Below are positions 1 through 8,828 of a stretch of DNA of 37,965 bases, piece by piece. The translations under genes were made by a program, and so were the position numbers. This DNA is from DATKZS01 sp035527835 [NCBI: bacterium]. GTDB lineage: Bacteria; RBG-13-61-14. The notes beneath the pieces are model-generated. The model searched no databases. It saw only the letters and a program-made list of their open reading frames with translations, and had not been told where the DNA came from. The stretch's first letter is position 1. Every line of letters begins with the position of its first letter. The DNA lies in the NCBI GenBank assembly GCA_035527835.1, contig DATKZS010000067.1, positions 1 through 37,965 of the forward strand, read 5' to 3'.

Positions 1-24
1 CTTTGGCCCCTTAGCTGATGGGTC

Positions 25-1380
25 TTACATGTTCACCTTGGGCAGCTTCTTCAGCGCCTCCTTGATGGCGGCCTCCGGGTGCTCGTAGTCCTCCATCTTG
101 CCGCTGAGGTAAGAGTCGTAGGCGGCCAGGTCAAAGTGGCCGTGGCCGGAGCAGTTGAACAGGATCACGCGCTGCTTGCCTTCTTCCTTGGCCTTGATGG
201 CCTCGTCAATGACGCACTTGACGGCGTGGGCGGTTTCCGGCGCCACGATGTGCCCCTCGGTCTGGGCAAAGGTGATGGCCGCGTCAAAGACCTCCTTCTG
301 CTTGTAGGCCACGGCCTCCAAGAGGTTCTGGTGGACCAGGTTGGAGATGATGGGCGCGTCGCCGTGGTAGCGCAGGCCCCCGGCGTGGATGCCGGCGGGG
401 ACAAAGGTGTGGCCCAGGGTGTACATCTTGGCGATGGGCGCCATCTTGGCCGTGTCGCCGTAATCAAAGGCGTACACGCCCTTGGTGAGCGTGGGGCAGG
501 CCGCCGGCTCGACCGCCACGCCGCGGACCTTCTTGCCGTTGAGCTTGTCATAAATGAACGGCATCACGGTGCCGCCGAAGTTCGACCCGCCGCCGCAGCA
601 GCCGATCACCACGTCCGGATAGTCACCTACTTTTTCGAGCTGCTTCTTGGCCTCCAGCCCGATCACGGTCTGGTGCAGCAGCACGTGGTTCAACACGCTG
701 CCCAGCGCGTAGTGCGTGTCCTCCCTGGTCGCCGCGTCGAACACGGCCTCCGAAATGGCGATGCCCAGGCTGCCCAGGCTTTTCGGGTTTTCCTTCAAGA
801 TCGCCTTGCCCGGCTCGGTCAGCTTGGACGGGCTCGGGACCACCTTGCCGCCCCACGTCTCCATCATGATGCGCCGGTACGGCTTCTGGTCGTAGCTCAC
901 CCTCACCATGTAAACCATGATCTCCAGGCCCAGGAGCTTGCCCGCGAAGCACAGAGCGCTCCCCCACTGGCCCGCGCCCGTCTCCGTGGCCAGGCGCTTG
1001 ATGCCTTCCTTTTTATTGTAGTACGCCTGCGCGATGGCGGTGTTGGGCTTGTGCGAGCCGGGAGGCGACACGCCCTCCCACTTATAGTAAATCTTGGCCG
1101 GCGTCTTCAGGTGCTTCTCCAGCCGGTGCGCGCGCACCAGCGGACTGGGCCGCCACAACGCGTAGATCTCCCGGACCTCGTCCGGGATCTTGATCCACCG
1201 CTCCATGCTCATTTCCTGCTCGATCAACCCCATCGGGAACAGCGGCGCCAGATCATCCGGCGTCACCGGCTTCAGCGTCCCCGGATGCAAGACCGGCGTC
1301 GGACCCCCGGGCAGGTCCGGCAATACGTTGTACCATTCCTTGGGCATCTCCGACTCGTTCAGAAAAATCTTCGTCTCCAT
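25..1380 (-). CDS. trpB: Tryptophan synthase beta chain, TrpB2-type (stand-alone)
   Basis: This 451-residue protein is a PLP enzyme of the TrpB2 branch, which condenses indole with serine to make tryptophan. The PLP lysine is K111 in [13 protein letters not shown], and the phosphate-binding glycine loop is [10 protein letters not shown] near residue 262. The length (about 450 aa), the long N-terminal extension with GGPTPV, and the PPGSHK motif instead of the shorter TrpB1 form all point to TrpB2. The start is supported by GGAGG five to six bases upstream. It lies 51 bp downstream of the secreted propeller gene on the same strand, but base composition differs sharply, so a shared function is doubtful. 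No trpA or other trp gene is in view. TrpB2 proteins often occur alone and may salvage free indole; that role here is inferred from the family. Confidence 0.93.
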   Translation of the reverse strand: METKIFLNESEMPKEWYNVLPDLPGGPTPVLHPGTLKPVTPDDLAPLFPMGLIEQEMSMERWIKIPDEVREIYALWRPSPLVRAHRLEKHLKTPAKIYYKWEGVSPPGSHKPNTAIAQAYYNKKEGIKRLATETGAGQWGSALCFAGKLLGLEIMVYMVRVSYDQKPYRRIMMETWGGKVVPSPSKLTEPGKAILKENPKSLGSLGIAISEAVFDAATREDTHYALGSVLNHVLLHQTVIGLEAKKQLEKVGDYPDVVIGCCGGGSNFGGTVMPFIYDKLNGKKVRGVAVEPAACPTLTKGVYAFDYGDTAKMAPIAKMYTLGHTFVPAGIHAGGLRYHGDAPIISNLVHQNLLEAVAYKQKEVFDAAITFAQTEGHIVAPETAHAVKCVIDEAIKAKEEGKQRVILFNCSGHGHFDLAAYDSYLSGKMEDYEHPEAAIKEALKKLPKVNM

Positions 1381-1431
1381 CTTTTCCTCCGTTTCCGAGA
1401 AATTTGTTAAACTTGCATGGAAGTTGGCAAC

Positions 1432-2436
1432 TCAATCGGATGAATGGACTTCTATGATGTCGTATGAATCCTTTTTTATGCTGACTCTTCCCTTATTGAT
1501 CTCTATTGGACTAACAAGGAACCTGGTGCCCGCCGCGTCTCCTCCTTTCACAAAGCCGTCGAACTCCTGAATCACCCGGCCTTCCTTCAAGTCAAATACG
1601 ATGTTATGCTGAGAATTAGGCTTGTAGGTTCCTAGCAAAACGGCACCCCCGTTCAAAGCCCAGGACTCGAAATAAAACCGGCCGTAAGTGTTTCTGATAT
1701 TATCATTCCATTCCTTGACCGGTTGGTTGTCCGAGGCCCGGTAAATCAAAACCGGGTCGCCCTTGCCGATGATATATTTGCCATCCGGAGAGAATATGAA
1801 GCCGGGAAGATCCACAATTTCTCCCTTTCTCCTCACGGGGTCGTATTTGAATATTTGGCTGTTGTTGTAAAAATAAATATTGCCGTCATGTTCAGACCAA
1901 TTTAGATACTGAACACCAACTCCTAATGTATCAATTTTCTCCTTCTTCCCGCTCTGAATGTCGATCACCCATGTACCCGCAATTTCATCTATTCCTTGAG
2001 GAGGGATGCAACCGTCATCGCGCCAAAATGGCCAATCAACATCAATAACGACTCTTTTGCCGTCAGGCGAAAATTTAAACATATAGCCATGATCAAAGAT
2101 CAGCATCTCTCTCTTAGAGTTCATGTCATAGATGATTATTCTATAAAAACCCATCTGAGTTTTGCTGCAATCATCATTTGACAGGCGGCAGAAATATTGT
2201 ATGCCCATCTTTTCACCGGATGCATCAAGAGAAGAATAAGCAATCCCGCAATTTCCATCTATCTGGAATTGATTTTTTAAGTTCATCATGCCCCGAGGTG
2301 TTTCTTTGCCCGACGGCAAAGTGATATAAACTTGGCCCTCTTTAGAGATGACGATCATCTGCTGCACAGAAGCCTCTCCCCCAATGGACAGAACAAGCGC
2401 AATGGCGCATATTGTCGTCTGAATTTTAATATTCAT
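1432..2436 (-). CDS. Secreted beta-propeller (TolB/WD40-like) protein, function unknown
   Basis: This 334-residue protein begins with a signal peptide: a short basic start, then a hydrophobic run at about residues 8-20. The mature part has propeller-type repeats, seen as FKFSPDGKRVV and FIFSPDGKYIIG with alternating WxxD/N-G turns, as in TolB and WD40 proteins. I do not recognise a specific family. AAGGAG lies a few bases before the ATG. It starts 21 bp after the stop of the 1367-aa secreted gene, so the two are very likely one operon and may act together at the cell surface. Codon use is AT-rich compared with the rest of the window, which hints at recent acquisition. Confidence 0.75.
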   Translation of the reverse strand: MNIKIQTTICAIALVLSIGGEASVQQMIVISKEGQVYITLPSGKETPRGMMNLKNQFQIDGNCGIAYSSLDASGEKMGIQYFCRLSNDDCSKTQMGFYRIIIYDMNSKREMLIFDHGYMFKFSPDGKRVVIDVDWPFWRDDGCIPPQGIDEIAGTWVIDIQSGKKEKIDTLGVGVQYLNWSEHDGNIYFYNNSQIFKYDPVRRKGEIVDLPGFIFSPDGKYIIGKGDPVLIYRASDNQPVKEWNDNIRNTYGRFYFESWALNGGAVLLGTYKPNSQHNIVFDLKEGRVIQEFDGFVKGGDAAGTRFLVSPIEINKGRVSIKKDSYDIIEVHSSD

Positions 2437-2457
2437 GATACACTCCTTTGCAGTCAG

Positions 2458-5400
2458 TTAGAGTCTAATACGAATGTGAAAATGATGATAATGACTTGCA
2501 TCGGTTCTATCGATTTCACAGTTGGGAGGCTGGATAAGATCATCTCTTTGCAGTGAATCAGCGTAGATGTAATAAACTCCGGCTTCACATAATAGATCAA
2601 CCAATTCTTGAGTAAGAGACGGGCTGTATTCAGGAAAAGGCCCCGATTTCTCTATAAATGCAAATCCCATCTCTTTCCCGTCCGAGCGCACATACCTTAT
2701 ATCAGCGTCTATGCCTTGTTGATGAAGTTGATGGCAGGGTATTTCAATCGGTGGCCAATGTTTCTTGAACTCCCACCAGCAGAATTGCCCACCATCTTCC
2801 AGGCTCACGTCTCCGATTCCAATCCTTGGACCATTGGGATGCCGCTGGTTCCATTCGCGGCCAACTTGTTCAATAACCTTAATTAGTTTCAGGGTCCCCC
2901 AATTGTCCCCGTTCGGACCTTCGGTGGTTCCATGGAAATGGTAATAGCCGATCCCCTCCTGGGGCAGTTTGATCCCACCACGCAAGTACCCATCCACGGA
3001 GGTTCCACCCGCTAATGACGGGTCATCGTCCGGTATTGTGGGTTTGAAATATTCCAAGACGCTCCACCATGAATTTTCAATATTACAAGCTTCTATAAGA
3101 TCCGATATATTATCATTATCGCGGTCGAAAAGAGGATATAGGCCCACGCCCTCGGGGGCGTTGATGGAGGTGGCGGTGACAAAGGAATAGGCGGATGCAG
3201 GGATGGTCCCGGTGAAGCCGACCGGTATGGACGCCGTGTCCGCGTTCAGGATCATGACCTTGCTGTTGGCCAGGTCGGACGCATAGATCGGAACTATAAC
3301 CTTGTCAAGATACGGCGTATAGGCGGCCTCTCTTGGGCCGGGGCCGGAGCAGATGGGAGGGCAGCCGGCCCGGGCCGCGGTGGCGGCCGCGATCTCATTG
3401 GAGGCCGCGACCGTAAGGCTTTCCAGCATCCCAATATTGTTGGAGCTGTAGAACCCTATGAAGGCCCGTTCACCAAGGTTGGAAATGGCGACGTCTTTCC
3501 CACCGTAACACACGGGAAGTCCAGTCCTATTGATATCTATTGTATCATAGAGAGAAAAATCCGGCAGATTGAGAATGACGCCGTTGATATCGGCGGAGCC
3601 GCTCCCAAGGTTGGTGATTATCGCCATCCAGGAGTCGGAGATGTCGCTGGTGCGCTGTGGAAGCATGCCAACGCCTTGCGGGTTTTGACCTGCGCCGGCG
3701 GGCAGTTGCAGTTGTTTTACATCCAAATAATTTCTATTTGAATAGGGCGATGTGGTATAAAACTCGAAACTTCGGGCGACATTAATTTCAATGACGTATC
3801 CCTGGGAACCTGAACCATCGGTCCCGATGACGATTTGTTGACCATCGGGAGTGACCTCGATGTCCTGGAAGCTTGAGCCATAAGCACTGAAAGGTTTATT
3901 GGTTACCACGGTGGTATCTCCCGCCAGCGGGTCGAGGGCTTTTCTGATTTCCAGAATGGAGAGAATCTTGTTATTGGAAACCGCGAAGGCCCTGTTCCCA
4001 TCTGGGCTGATGGCTATGGCAAAAGGCTGACTGGGGTTGGGTGTTTTGCAAAGAAGATTTATATTTCTAACTATATGATTATCGAGAGTATCTATTATAG
4101 TTACAGTATTTGTAGTAACGTCCGTTACAAACAGCCACCTTCCATCTGGAGTAACATCAGCGCCGTAAAGACGGTTCCCGCTCCCTGGCAGATTGATGGA
4201 TGCAACAACTGAATTATTACGGTAGTCAATTACGGTTATCTTGTTGTCAACCGGGCTCGCTTGTCGGTTAGCGATGTAAGCATAGGGCAATCCGAGAATA
4301 AAATCGACTTCATCGCTATTTAGAGGGCTTCCATTTACGGTGTTTTCAACCCAAACTTTGCCCGTGATGGCGCCGCCCGGAACCCTGGCTTTAATTTGGT
4401 TGGAGCTCGAGGAAATAACTTCCGCCTGAACCTTGCCTAATGTGCCCGAAAAATAAACCTTGGTCAATCCAACGGTATTGCCGAATCCGGTACCGGTCAA
4501 GGTTACGGTATCACCGCCAATGGTAAAATTTGGATCTATGGAGGCCAGGGTTGGATTCGTATAGGAATTGGCCACGATAAAGTTTGAAATTGCGGCGGTG
4601 GAAGCATTGCCGAAGAAATCGGACACCGCGGCCCATAAGGTATGAGGGCCATTGGATATTTGATTATCAGCCGTAATTTCATATATGGCTCCAGCAGAAT
4701 TTCTATAAAACCTTTCGGTTATAGTGAATCCATCCAAGATTATTTGTAGAGTGCTCAAATCAACTCCGCATCCGGTATCATTGTATGTTATGAATAGTAC
4801 GGGAGTGTTGGTGTAAACCGAGGATCCGTCTTGAGGTGAAATTATATCAATGGTAGGAGCCGATCCTGTCTCAACCAAGACCAGCTCAACCGCATTGCCC
4901 GCATTTCCAGCATTATCTCCGATCACGGCATAAATTCTATTGCCGCCTTCCAGCCCGGTAACAGTTCCGCTCGCGCCGGTTTCACTTACGGTGAGCATAG
5001 AGGTAATATTGGTATTATTAAGGTATACGGATAAAGTGGATAAATTTATTCCCGAGAGCGCATCACTGAAAGTTATATTGATATCTATCTGGTCTGAAGA
5101 GGTCATTCCTGATAAGGGACTGACAATGTCTATTTGCGGGGGCACCGTGTCGACTTCGGTCTTGCCATAAACGTAATACTCATTCACCGTGTCGCCCGTC
5201 ATTTGGAAGCCGGAGCCTGTGAGATTGGGGTCATTGGCCGTAGCGTCAAGGAGAAAGGCGCCGGGAGGCATTGTACCTTCTGCTTGAAAAGCAAAGGGAA
5301 CTGATGTCAGGCGTTGTCGGGGCGAGAGGGTTTCCACGGTCGCACCCTGGATGACTTTGACTTCGAGGAAGGCGTTGGGGCCGGTGAAGGTTGCGGGAGT

Positions 5401-6561
5401 TATGGGAACACTTCCGCCTAAAAGCGTGTTGAAGATTCCGGTATCCAGGCCGATGCCGGAGACTGTCTCCGACCAGAGCATGGTGTTGCCGGCAAGGGTG
5501 TCGAAAATAGAGAAGTGAAGGTCAACCGTGCTCCCGGAAATCAGACCTCCTCCAATGTCGCGCAATCGTCCCTGGTAGTTGATAAGCAGGGGCACCGATG
5601 AATCGGCGGATGAGAAGACATTCTTGCGGAAGAGATAATAGCCTTTCAAGCTCGTCCCGGTGGCGGTGAACTTCTTGGCGGTGAGGCCAGGGTTGGCGCC
5701 GGCGCTTGAGAGCACGATACCCCCTTCCGGCACTGGCGATTCCACCTTGAGCGCATAGCCCACGCTGGCAAGCTTTTCCCGGGGCAAAAGGGCTTCCCCG
5801 TTCGCGGCCACCGCAAGCCACAGGTCCTTGTCGGAAAGATGCGTGGGGTAGATGGGATTAACCGCGCCCAGCTCAACGCTAAACAAGCCTTGATCGAGAG
5901 GCACGCTGTTCTGAGTCTCCGTCCATAGAGAAGCGCCCGCGGTGTCGGCGTCGAAGATTGTAAAGGTGAAGTTCGCCGTGGTTCCGACCGTTCCGCCATC
6001 GGCCGGGAGCAAGCGGCCCTGGTAGGAGATCCTCTGCGGCACGCGGGGCTGAAATGGATTGTAGGCGTTCTTCTTGTAAAGATAATACGAGCCGATGGTG
6101 TCGCCCTGTTGGGTATAGCCGAGGTTGGTGATGGCGGTGTCGCCGCTCAGCTCGCCCAGGATGACCGCACCCTCAGACACCTCGCCTTCGGACTTGAGCG
6201 CAAAAGGCGCGGACACGATCCTGCTCCTCGGCCCGATGGTCTCTCCGAAGATGCGGACTTCCAGATAGGCATTCCTGCCATTCAAGGCCGAGAACGGAAT
6301 AGGCTCGGCCTCTCCCAGATTGACCTTATATACTCCTGCCGCCACAACCACTCCAGGCTGAGTCTCCGACCAGAGCAGGTTGCCTCCGGTCAGGGCGTCG
6401 AAAATCAAGAACGTCATCTCATATTCGCCGTCCGCGCCCAATGGGAAAACCGCGTCCGTGATCCGGCCCTGATAGGTGATCGCGGCCGGAACCGATGGGA
6501 CCGTTTGTCCAAGAAGTATGGTCGAGATGAGAAGGATAATGACGCTCGCAAATCTTTTCAT
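2458..6561 (-). CDS. Giant secreted protein: three repeats, Ig-like, IPT/TIG, beta-propeller and C-terminal MepA/LAS-type peptidase-like domain
   Basis: The protein is 1367 residues with a signal peptide at about 1-27. Three repeats of about 140 aa follow (about 28-165, 177-312, 326-466), each opening with a YQGR turn, then an IFD..G..LW(S/T)ET segment, PR..L.S..(F/Y)A and a closing YY(L/V)(Y/F).K. Two Ig-like bacterial repeats lie at about 473-663, an IPT/TIG domain at about 669-756, and a YVTN-type propeller at about 758-1140 (PDGRWLFVTD, SPDGNRAFAV). An acidic calcium-loop-like DRDNDNISD is at 1146. Residues 1190-1367 resemble penicillin-insensitive murein endopeptidase MepA and other LAS metallopeptidases: GIGDVSLEDGG, then H1280-x6-D1287 in HQQGIDAD, and H1360-x-H1362 in HFHIR at the extreme C-terminus. 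Family knowledge makes these zinc ligands; activity is inferred. The repeats probably anchor or present the protein outside the cell. The 5' third is GC-rich and the remainder AT-rich. Confidence 0.85.
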   Translation of the reverse strand: MKRFASVIILLISTILLGQTVPSVPAAITYQGRITDAVFPLGADGEYEMTFLIFDALTGGNLLWSETQPGVVVAAGVYKVNLGEAEPIPFSALNGRNAYLEVRIFGETIGPRSRIVSAPFALKSEGEVSEGAVILGELSGDTAITNLGYTQQGDTIGSYYLYKKNAYNPFQPRVPQRISYQGRLLPADGGTVGTTANFTFTIFDADTAGASLWTETQNSVPLDQGLFSVELGAVNPIYPTHLSDKDLWLAVAANGEALLPREKLASVGYALKVESPVPEGGIVLSSAGANPGLTAKKFTATGTSLKGYYLFRKNVFSSADSSVPLLINYQGRLRDIGGGLISGSTVDLHFSIFDTLAGNTMLWSETVSGIGLDTGIFNTLLGGSVPITPATFTGPNAFLEVKVIQGATVETLSPRQRLTSVPFAFQAEGTMPPGAFLLDATANDPNLTGSGFQMTGDTVNEYYVYGKTEVDTVPPQIDIVSPLSGMTSSDQIDINITFSDALSGINLSTLSVYLNNTNITSMLTVSETGASGTVTGLEGGNRIYAVIGDNAGNAGNAVELVLVETGSAPTIDIISPQDGSSVYTNTPVLFITYNDTGCGVDLSTLQIILDGFTITERFYRNSAGAIYEITADNQISNGPHTLWAAVSDFFGNASTAAISNFIVANSYTNPTLASIDPNFTIGGDTVTLTGTGFGNTVGLTKVYFSGTLGKVQAEVISSSSNQIKARVPGGAITGKVWVENTVNGSPLNSDEVDFILGLPYAYIANRQASPVDNKITVIDYRNNSVVASINLPGSGNRLYGADVTPDGRWLFVTDVTTNTVTIIDTLDNHIVRNINLLCKTPNPSQPFAIAISPDGNRAFAVSNNKILSILEIRKALDPLAGDTTVVTNKPFSAYGSSFQDIEVTPDGQQIVIGTDGSGSQGYVIEINVARSFEFYTTSPYSNRNYLDVKQLQLPAGAGQNPQGVGMLPQRTSDISDSWMAIITNLGSGSADINGVILNLPDFSLYDTIDINRTGLPVCYGGKDVAISNLGERAFIGFYSSNNIGMLESLTVAASNEIAAATAARAGCPPICSGPGPREAAYTPYLDKVIVPIYASDLANSKVMILNADTASIPVGFTGTIPASAYSFVTATSINAPEGVGLYPLFDRDNDNISDLIEACNIENSWWSVLEYFKPTIPDDDPSLAGGTSVDGYLRGGIKLPQEGIGYYHFHGTTEGPNGDNWGTLKLIKVIEQVGREWNQRHPNGPRIGIGDVSLEDGGQFCWWEFKKHWPPIEIPCHQLHQQGIDADIRYVRSDGKEMGFAFIEKSGPFPEYSPSLTQELVDLLCEAGVYYIYADSLQRDDLIQPPNCEIDRTDASHYHHFHIRIRL

Positions 6562-6604
6562 GTTCTCCGCCTTGAGGCTCCAATCTTAAGTGCAACTATC
6601 ATCC

Positions 6605-6655
6605 GTAGCGCCGCCGGCCCGGCGGCAGGGGATGCCGGCAGGCTGCCGGCGCTAC
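6605..6655. repeat. Cruciform-like palindromic repeat
   Basis: An outer stem GTAGCGCC/GGCGCTAC encloses two inner GC-rich hairpins, GCCGCCGG..CCGGCGGC and GCCGGCAG..CTGCCGGC. It sits immediately at the stop codon of the DUF89 gene, between it and the promoter side of the giant secreted gene. It could be a REP-type element doubling as a terminator; no U-tract follows, so terminator action is uncertain. Confidence 0.6.
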
Positions 6656-7503
6656 TATCCCCGCACCAGCGCCAGGTCCCCCACCTTCACCCCCAGGGCG
6701 TCGGCCACGTTACCGCATTTGGCTTTGAGGATGAAGAAGAAGCGGTCGCCGGAATCGTCCAGGGTCTCGTAGTTGCCCTGGCCCTTGGCGATGACCATGT
6801 CGGCGGTGTCGAGGACCTTCAGGAAGAACTCGGAGCACTGGTCGCGGATCACGCCCACGAAGTTGTTGCCGGTGTCAATGACCTTGACCGCCTTGTCCAG
6901 GCCCACCTGGCGGGCGTCGGCGATGAGGGCGTCGTTCAGGATGGGCCCGCCCTTGACCGCGGCGAGCACCATCTTGCCGTTGGCCTTGAGCCCGTCCATG
7001 AGGAGCTTGTCGAAGACGATCTCGCCGGCGTTGTCGAGGATGTAGAGGACGCGCTTGGCGGAGGCGAGCTTTTGCTTGAAGGCGTCGTACTCGAAGCGGG
7101 CGAAGCCGTCGCCGAGGGCCTGCTCCACGGTGGCGTTAAGGTCGGCCTCGTGCTTGATGCCGAGGTCTATGACGTTGCCGACGACGGCGAGGCGGACGGC
7201 GGTCTCGAGCTTGTCATCGGCGGCCTTGATCTTGTCGCGGAGCGCGGGGAGCATGGCCAGGGCGGCCTCGTTGCCTTGCTTCTTGGCGGCGGCGTAGGGA
7301 TCGGGGTCGCCGATCAGCTCGGCCACGCGGTGGAGGATGAGAGAGGAATTATAGGCCGGGGACTGGTCCATGGAAAGGTCCGCGAGCAGCGGGGCGGCCT
7401 CCCGCAGGATCTCCCAGCGCCTGGCCTCGTCATCCACCGCGTACATCACCGACGAATGCGCCTGCTCCATGAAACACGGATAACAGATACTGCCCGATTT
7501 CAT
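6655..7503 (-). CDS. DUF89/ARMT1-like damage-control phosphatase family protein
   Basis: This 282-residue protein matches the short prokaryotic DUF89 type. Visible marks are the N-terminal cysteine pair C7-Y-P-C10, GNVID at 109-113, the metal-binding DNAGE at 157-161, KGGPILND at 184-191 and KGQGNYETL at 240-248. Known family members are metal-dependent phosphatases proposed to remove damaged or over-oxidised sugar-phosphate metabolites; the substrate of this one cannot be told. GGAGG lies eight bases before the ATG. It is separated from the giant secreted gene by a palindromic repeat, and stands alone with its own upstream region. Confidence 0.85.
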   Translation of the reverse strand: MKSGSICYPCFMEQAHSSVMYAVDDEARRWEILREAAPLLADLSMDQSPAYNSSLILHRVAELIGDPDPYAAAKKQGNEAALAMLPALRDKIKAADDKLETAVRLAVVGNVIDLGIKHEADLNATVEQALGDGFARFEYDAFKQKLASAKRVLYILDNAGEIVFDKLLMDGLKANGKMVLAAVKGGPILNDALIADARQVGLDKAVKVIDTGNNFVGVIRDQCSEFFLKVLDTADMVIAKGQGNYETLDDSGDRFFFILKAKCGNVADALGVKVGDLALVRG

Positions 7504-7672
7504 CTTAGGGTCCTCCCCGGCGTCGGCAAAACGCCCTCCTGCATTTATTGAAGCTTGTTGGACGTGCGATGCGCCGCTGATGCGGCTTCACTCTTTTTAT
7601 TTTCCGCCCGGAACACTAAAGCCCTTTTCCCGAGGCAAATGCAAGCATAGACCAAACTCATTTCAGCGTCAA

Positions 7673-7796
7673 GATTGCCGTGAAGATTGCCGTGAAGAGG
7701 TGCCGTGAAGAGGGCTTGAGGCGTGGGGCTTGAGGCATGAGGGCAGAGCCACCCCAAGCCTCATGCCTCAGGCCCCAAGCCTCAGGACTCAAGCCC
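7673..7796. repeat. Tandem 12-mer plus long imperfect palindrome of TTGAGGC units
   Basis: The 299-bp gap between the DUF89 gene and the TatT-like gene holds two structures. At 7673-7709 a 12-13 base unit, GATTGCCGTGAA, occurs three times head to tail. At 7712-7796 arms made of repeated (C)TTGAGGC/GCCTCAAG units (GGGCTTGAGG..GGGCTTGAGGCATGAGG against CCTCATGCCTCAGGCCCC..CTCAAGCCC) can pair as a long hairpin around a short loop near 7746-7757. It looks like a REP/MITE-type extragenic element. Nothing here looks coding. Confidence 0.7.
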
Positions 7797-7802
7797 TGAT
7801 TC

Positions 7803-8642
7803 CTATCTTTGCGGCCAGTCCTTGCCCGTGAACTCCTTCCACAGCCGCCGCGCCTCCCTCTGGTTGGCGGCGTTGTCCCCGGCATCGGCCGCGAGCGCGT
7901 TGGGGTCAGCCTTGAGCGCGGTGTCCAGGTAGTCGAGCGCCTGCTTGTGCTTGTCCTCTCCGCCCACCTTCCACAGGATGCGCGCCGCGTAAACGTAGTT
8001 GCCCAGGTAGCGCGGCTCGCGCTTGATCTCTTCCAGCAGCGGCTTAAGGATGTCCTCTTCCAGGTCGTACCCGAACTTGCCCGCCAGCCACAGCGGGACC
8101 CGGAACATGACCTCGGTCCAGAAGCGCTCGGTGGCCCCGTAATAATAGTGCGGGTCCATGGCGTCCACCTGGTCCATGTTCTTCAATAGTGTCCGGAACA
8201 TCCACAAGCTGGAGGCCCAGCCCTTCATGTCGGCCGCGGAGGCCATGTTGGTGGTCTTCCAGTACAGGCCGTCAATGCTCTTCGGGTTCAGGGCCAGCAC
8301 CTTGTCCGCCGCGGCCTCTCCCTTCACGAACAGCGCGAGCCGCCCGTCCTTTTTCTCGCGGGGCAGCCAGTCTCCCGTCTGCCAATAGGCCTGGGTGAGC
8401 AGGGTCCACGCCGCCTCGTCATCCGGGCACAGCGCCGCGGCCTGCTCCAATTTCTTCACGGCGTCGCCCACCGACGTCTGGGTCTTCTGGGCCCACAGCG
8501 GCCTGGCCTCATTGACCAGGCCGTCGGCCGTGGCCTGTTCCGCGCAGGCCGCCGCGGCCGTTCCCGCGCCGGCCATGCCCAAAAGCGCCGCCATGATCAA
8601 ACAAGTCAGCCCATTTTTGATCAGCCTTTTTCCGGACCCCAT
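7803..8642 (-). CDS. Exported TPR-like protein, TRAP-transporter TatT family-like
   Basis: The 279-residue product has a signal peptide ending near residue 32 (AGTAAAAC); C33 might be lipidated but the lipobox is weak. The mature region is helical with TPR-like repeats (DAVKKLEQAAALCPDDEAAW, then a LALNPKSIDGLYW segment, then QALDYLDTALKADPNA). The layout resembles TatT, the periplasmic TPR protein associated with some TRAP transporters. No TRAP permease or binding protein is in the window, so a role in solute uptake is not supported locally. A GGAGG eight bases before the ATG supports the start. Confidence 0.65.
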   Translation of the reverse strand: MGSGKRLIKNGLTCLIMAALLGMAGAGTAAAACAEQATADGLVNEARPLWAQKTQTSVGDAVKKLEQAAALCPDDEAAWTLLTQAYWQTGDWLPREKKDGRLALFVKGEAAADKVLALNPKSIDGLYWKTTNMASAADMKGWASSLWMFRTLLKNMDQVDAMDPHYYYGATERFWTEVMFRVPLWLAGKFGYDLEEDILKPLLEEIKREPRYLGNYVYAARILWKVGGEDKHKQALDYLDTALKADPNALAADAGDNAANQREARRLWKEFTGKDWPQR

Positions 8643-8763
8643 GCTCCATCCCTCCTTTATGGTCCCGACACCCTGCCGACCAGCAAGCTATCTGATTCAT
8701 TCCGCCGTTTCAACCCGCGGCCGTTCGGGGCCGTTCGGGAGGGCCGGCGGCCGCCGCCGGCTT

Positions 8764-8791
8764 TTGCCTTTGGGCCGGGGCATTATATTAT
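8764..8791 (+). promoter_or_regulatory. Possible sigma-70-type promoter for the FMN protein gene
   Basis: TTGCCT (8764-8769), a 16-base spacer and TATTAT (8786-8791, five of six consensus bases) stand about 38 bp before the ATG at 8829, in an AT-rich pocket of otherwise GC-rich DNA. Confidence 0.35.
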
Positions 8792-8828
8792 AGGAGAGGC
8801 GCAGGAACATGATGAAAGGAGACGGGTG

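Noticed and set aside
79-1410. Long plus-strand ORF (443 aa) antisense to trpB
   Set aside because: It mirrors a complete TrpB2 gene with all its motifs; the translation is low-complexity, rich in L, V, R and H, as expected from the reverse of GC-rich coding DNA.
6109-7551. Plus-strand 480-aa ORF
   Set aside because: It crosses the DUF89 gene and the start of the giant gene in antisense, runs through a palindromic repeat, and has no recognisable domain.
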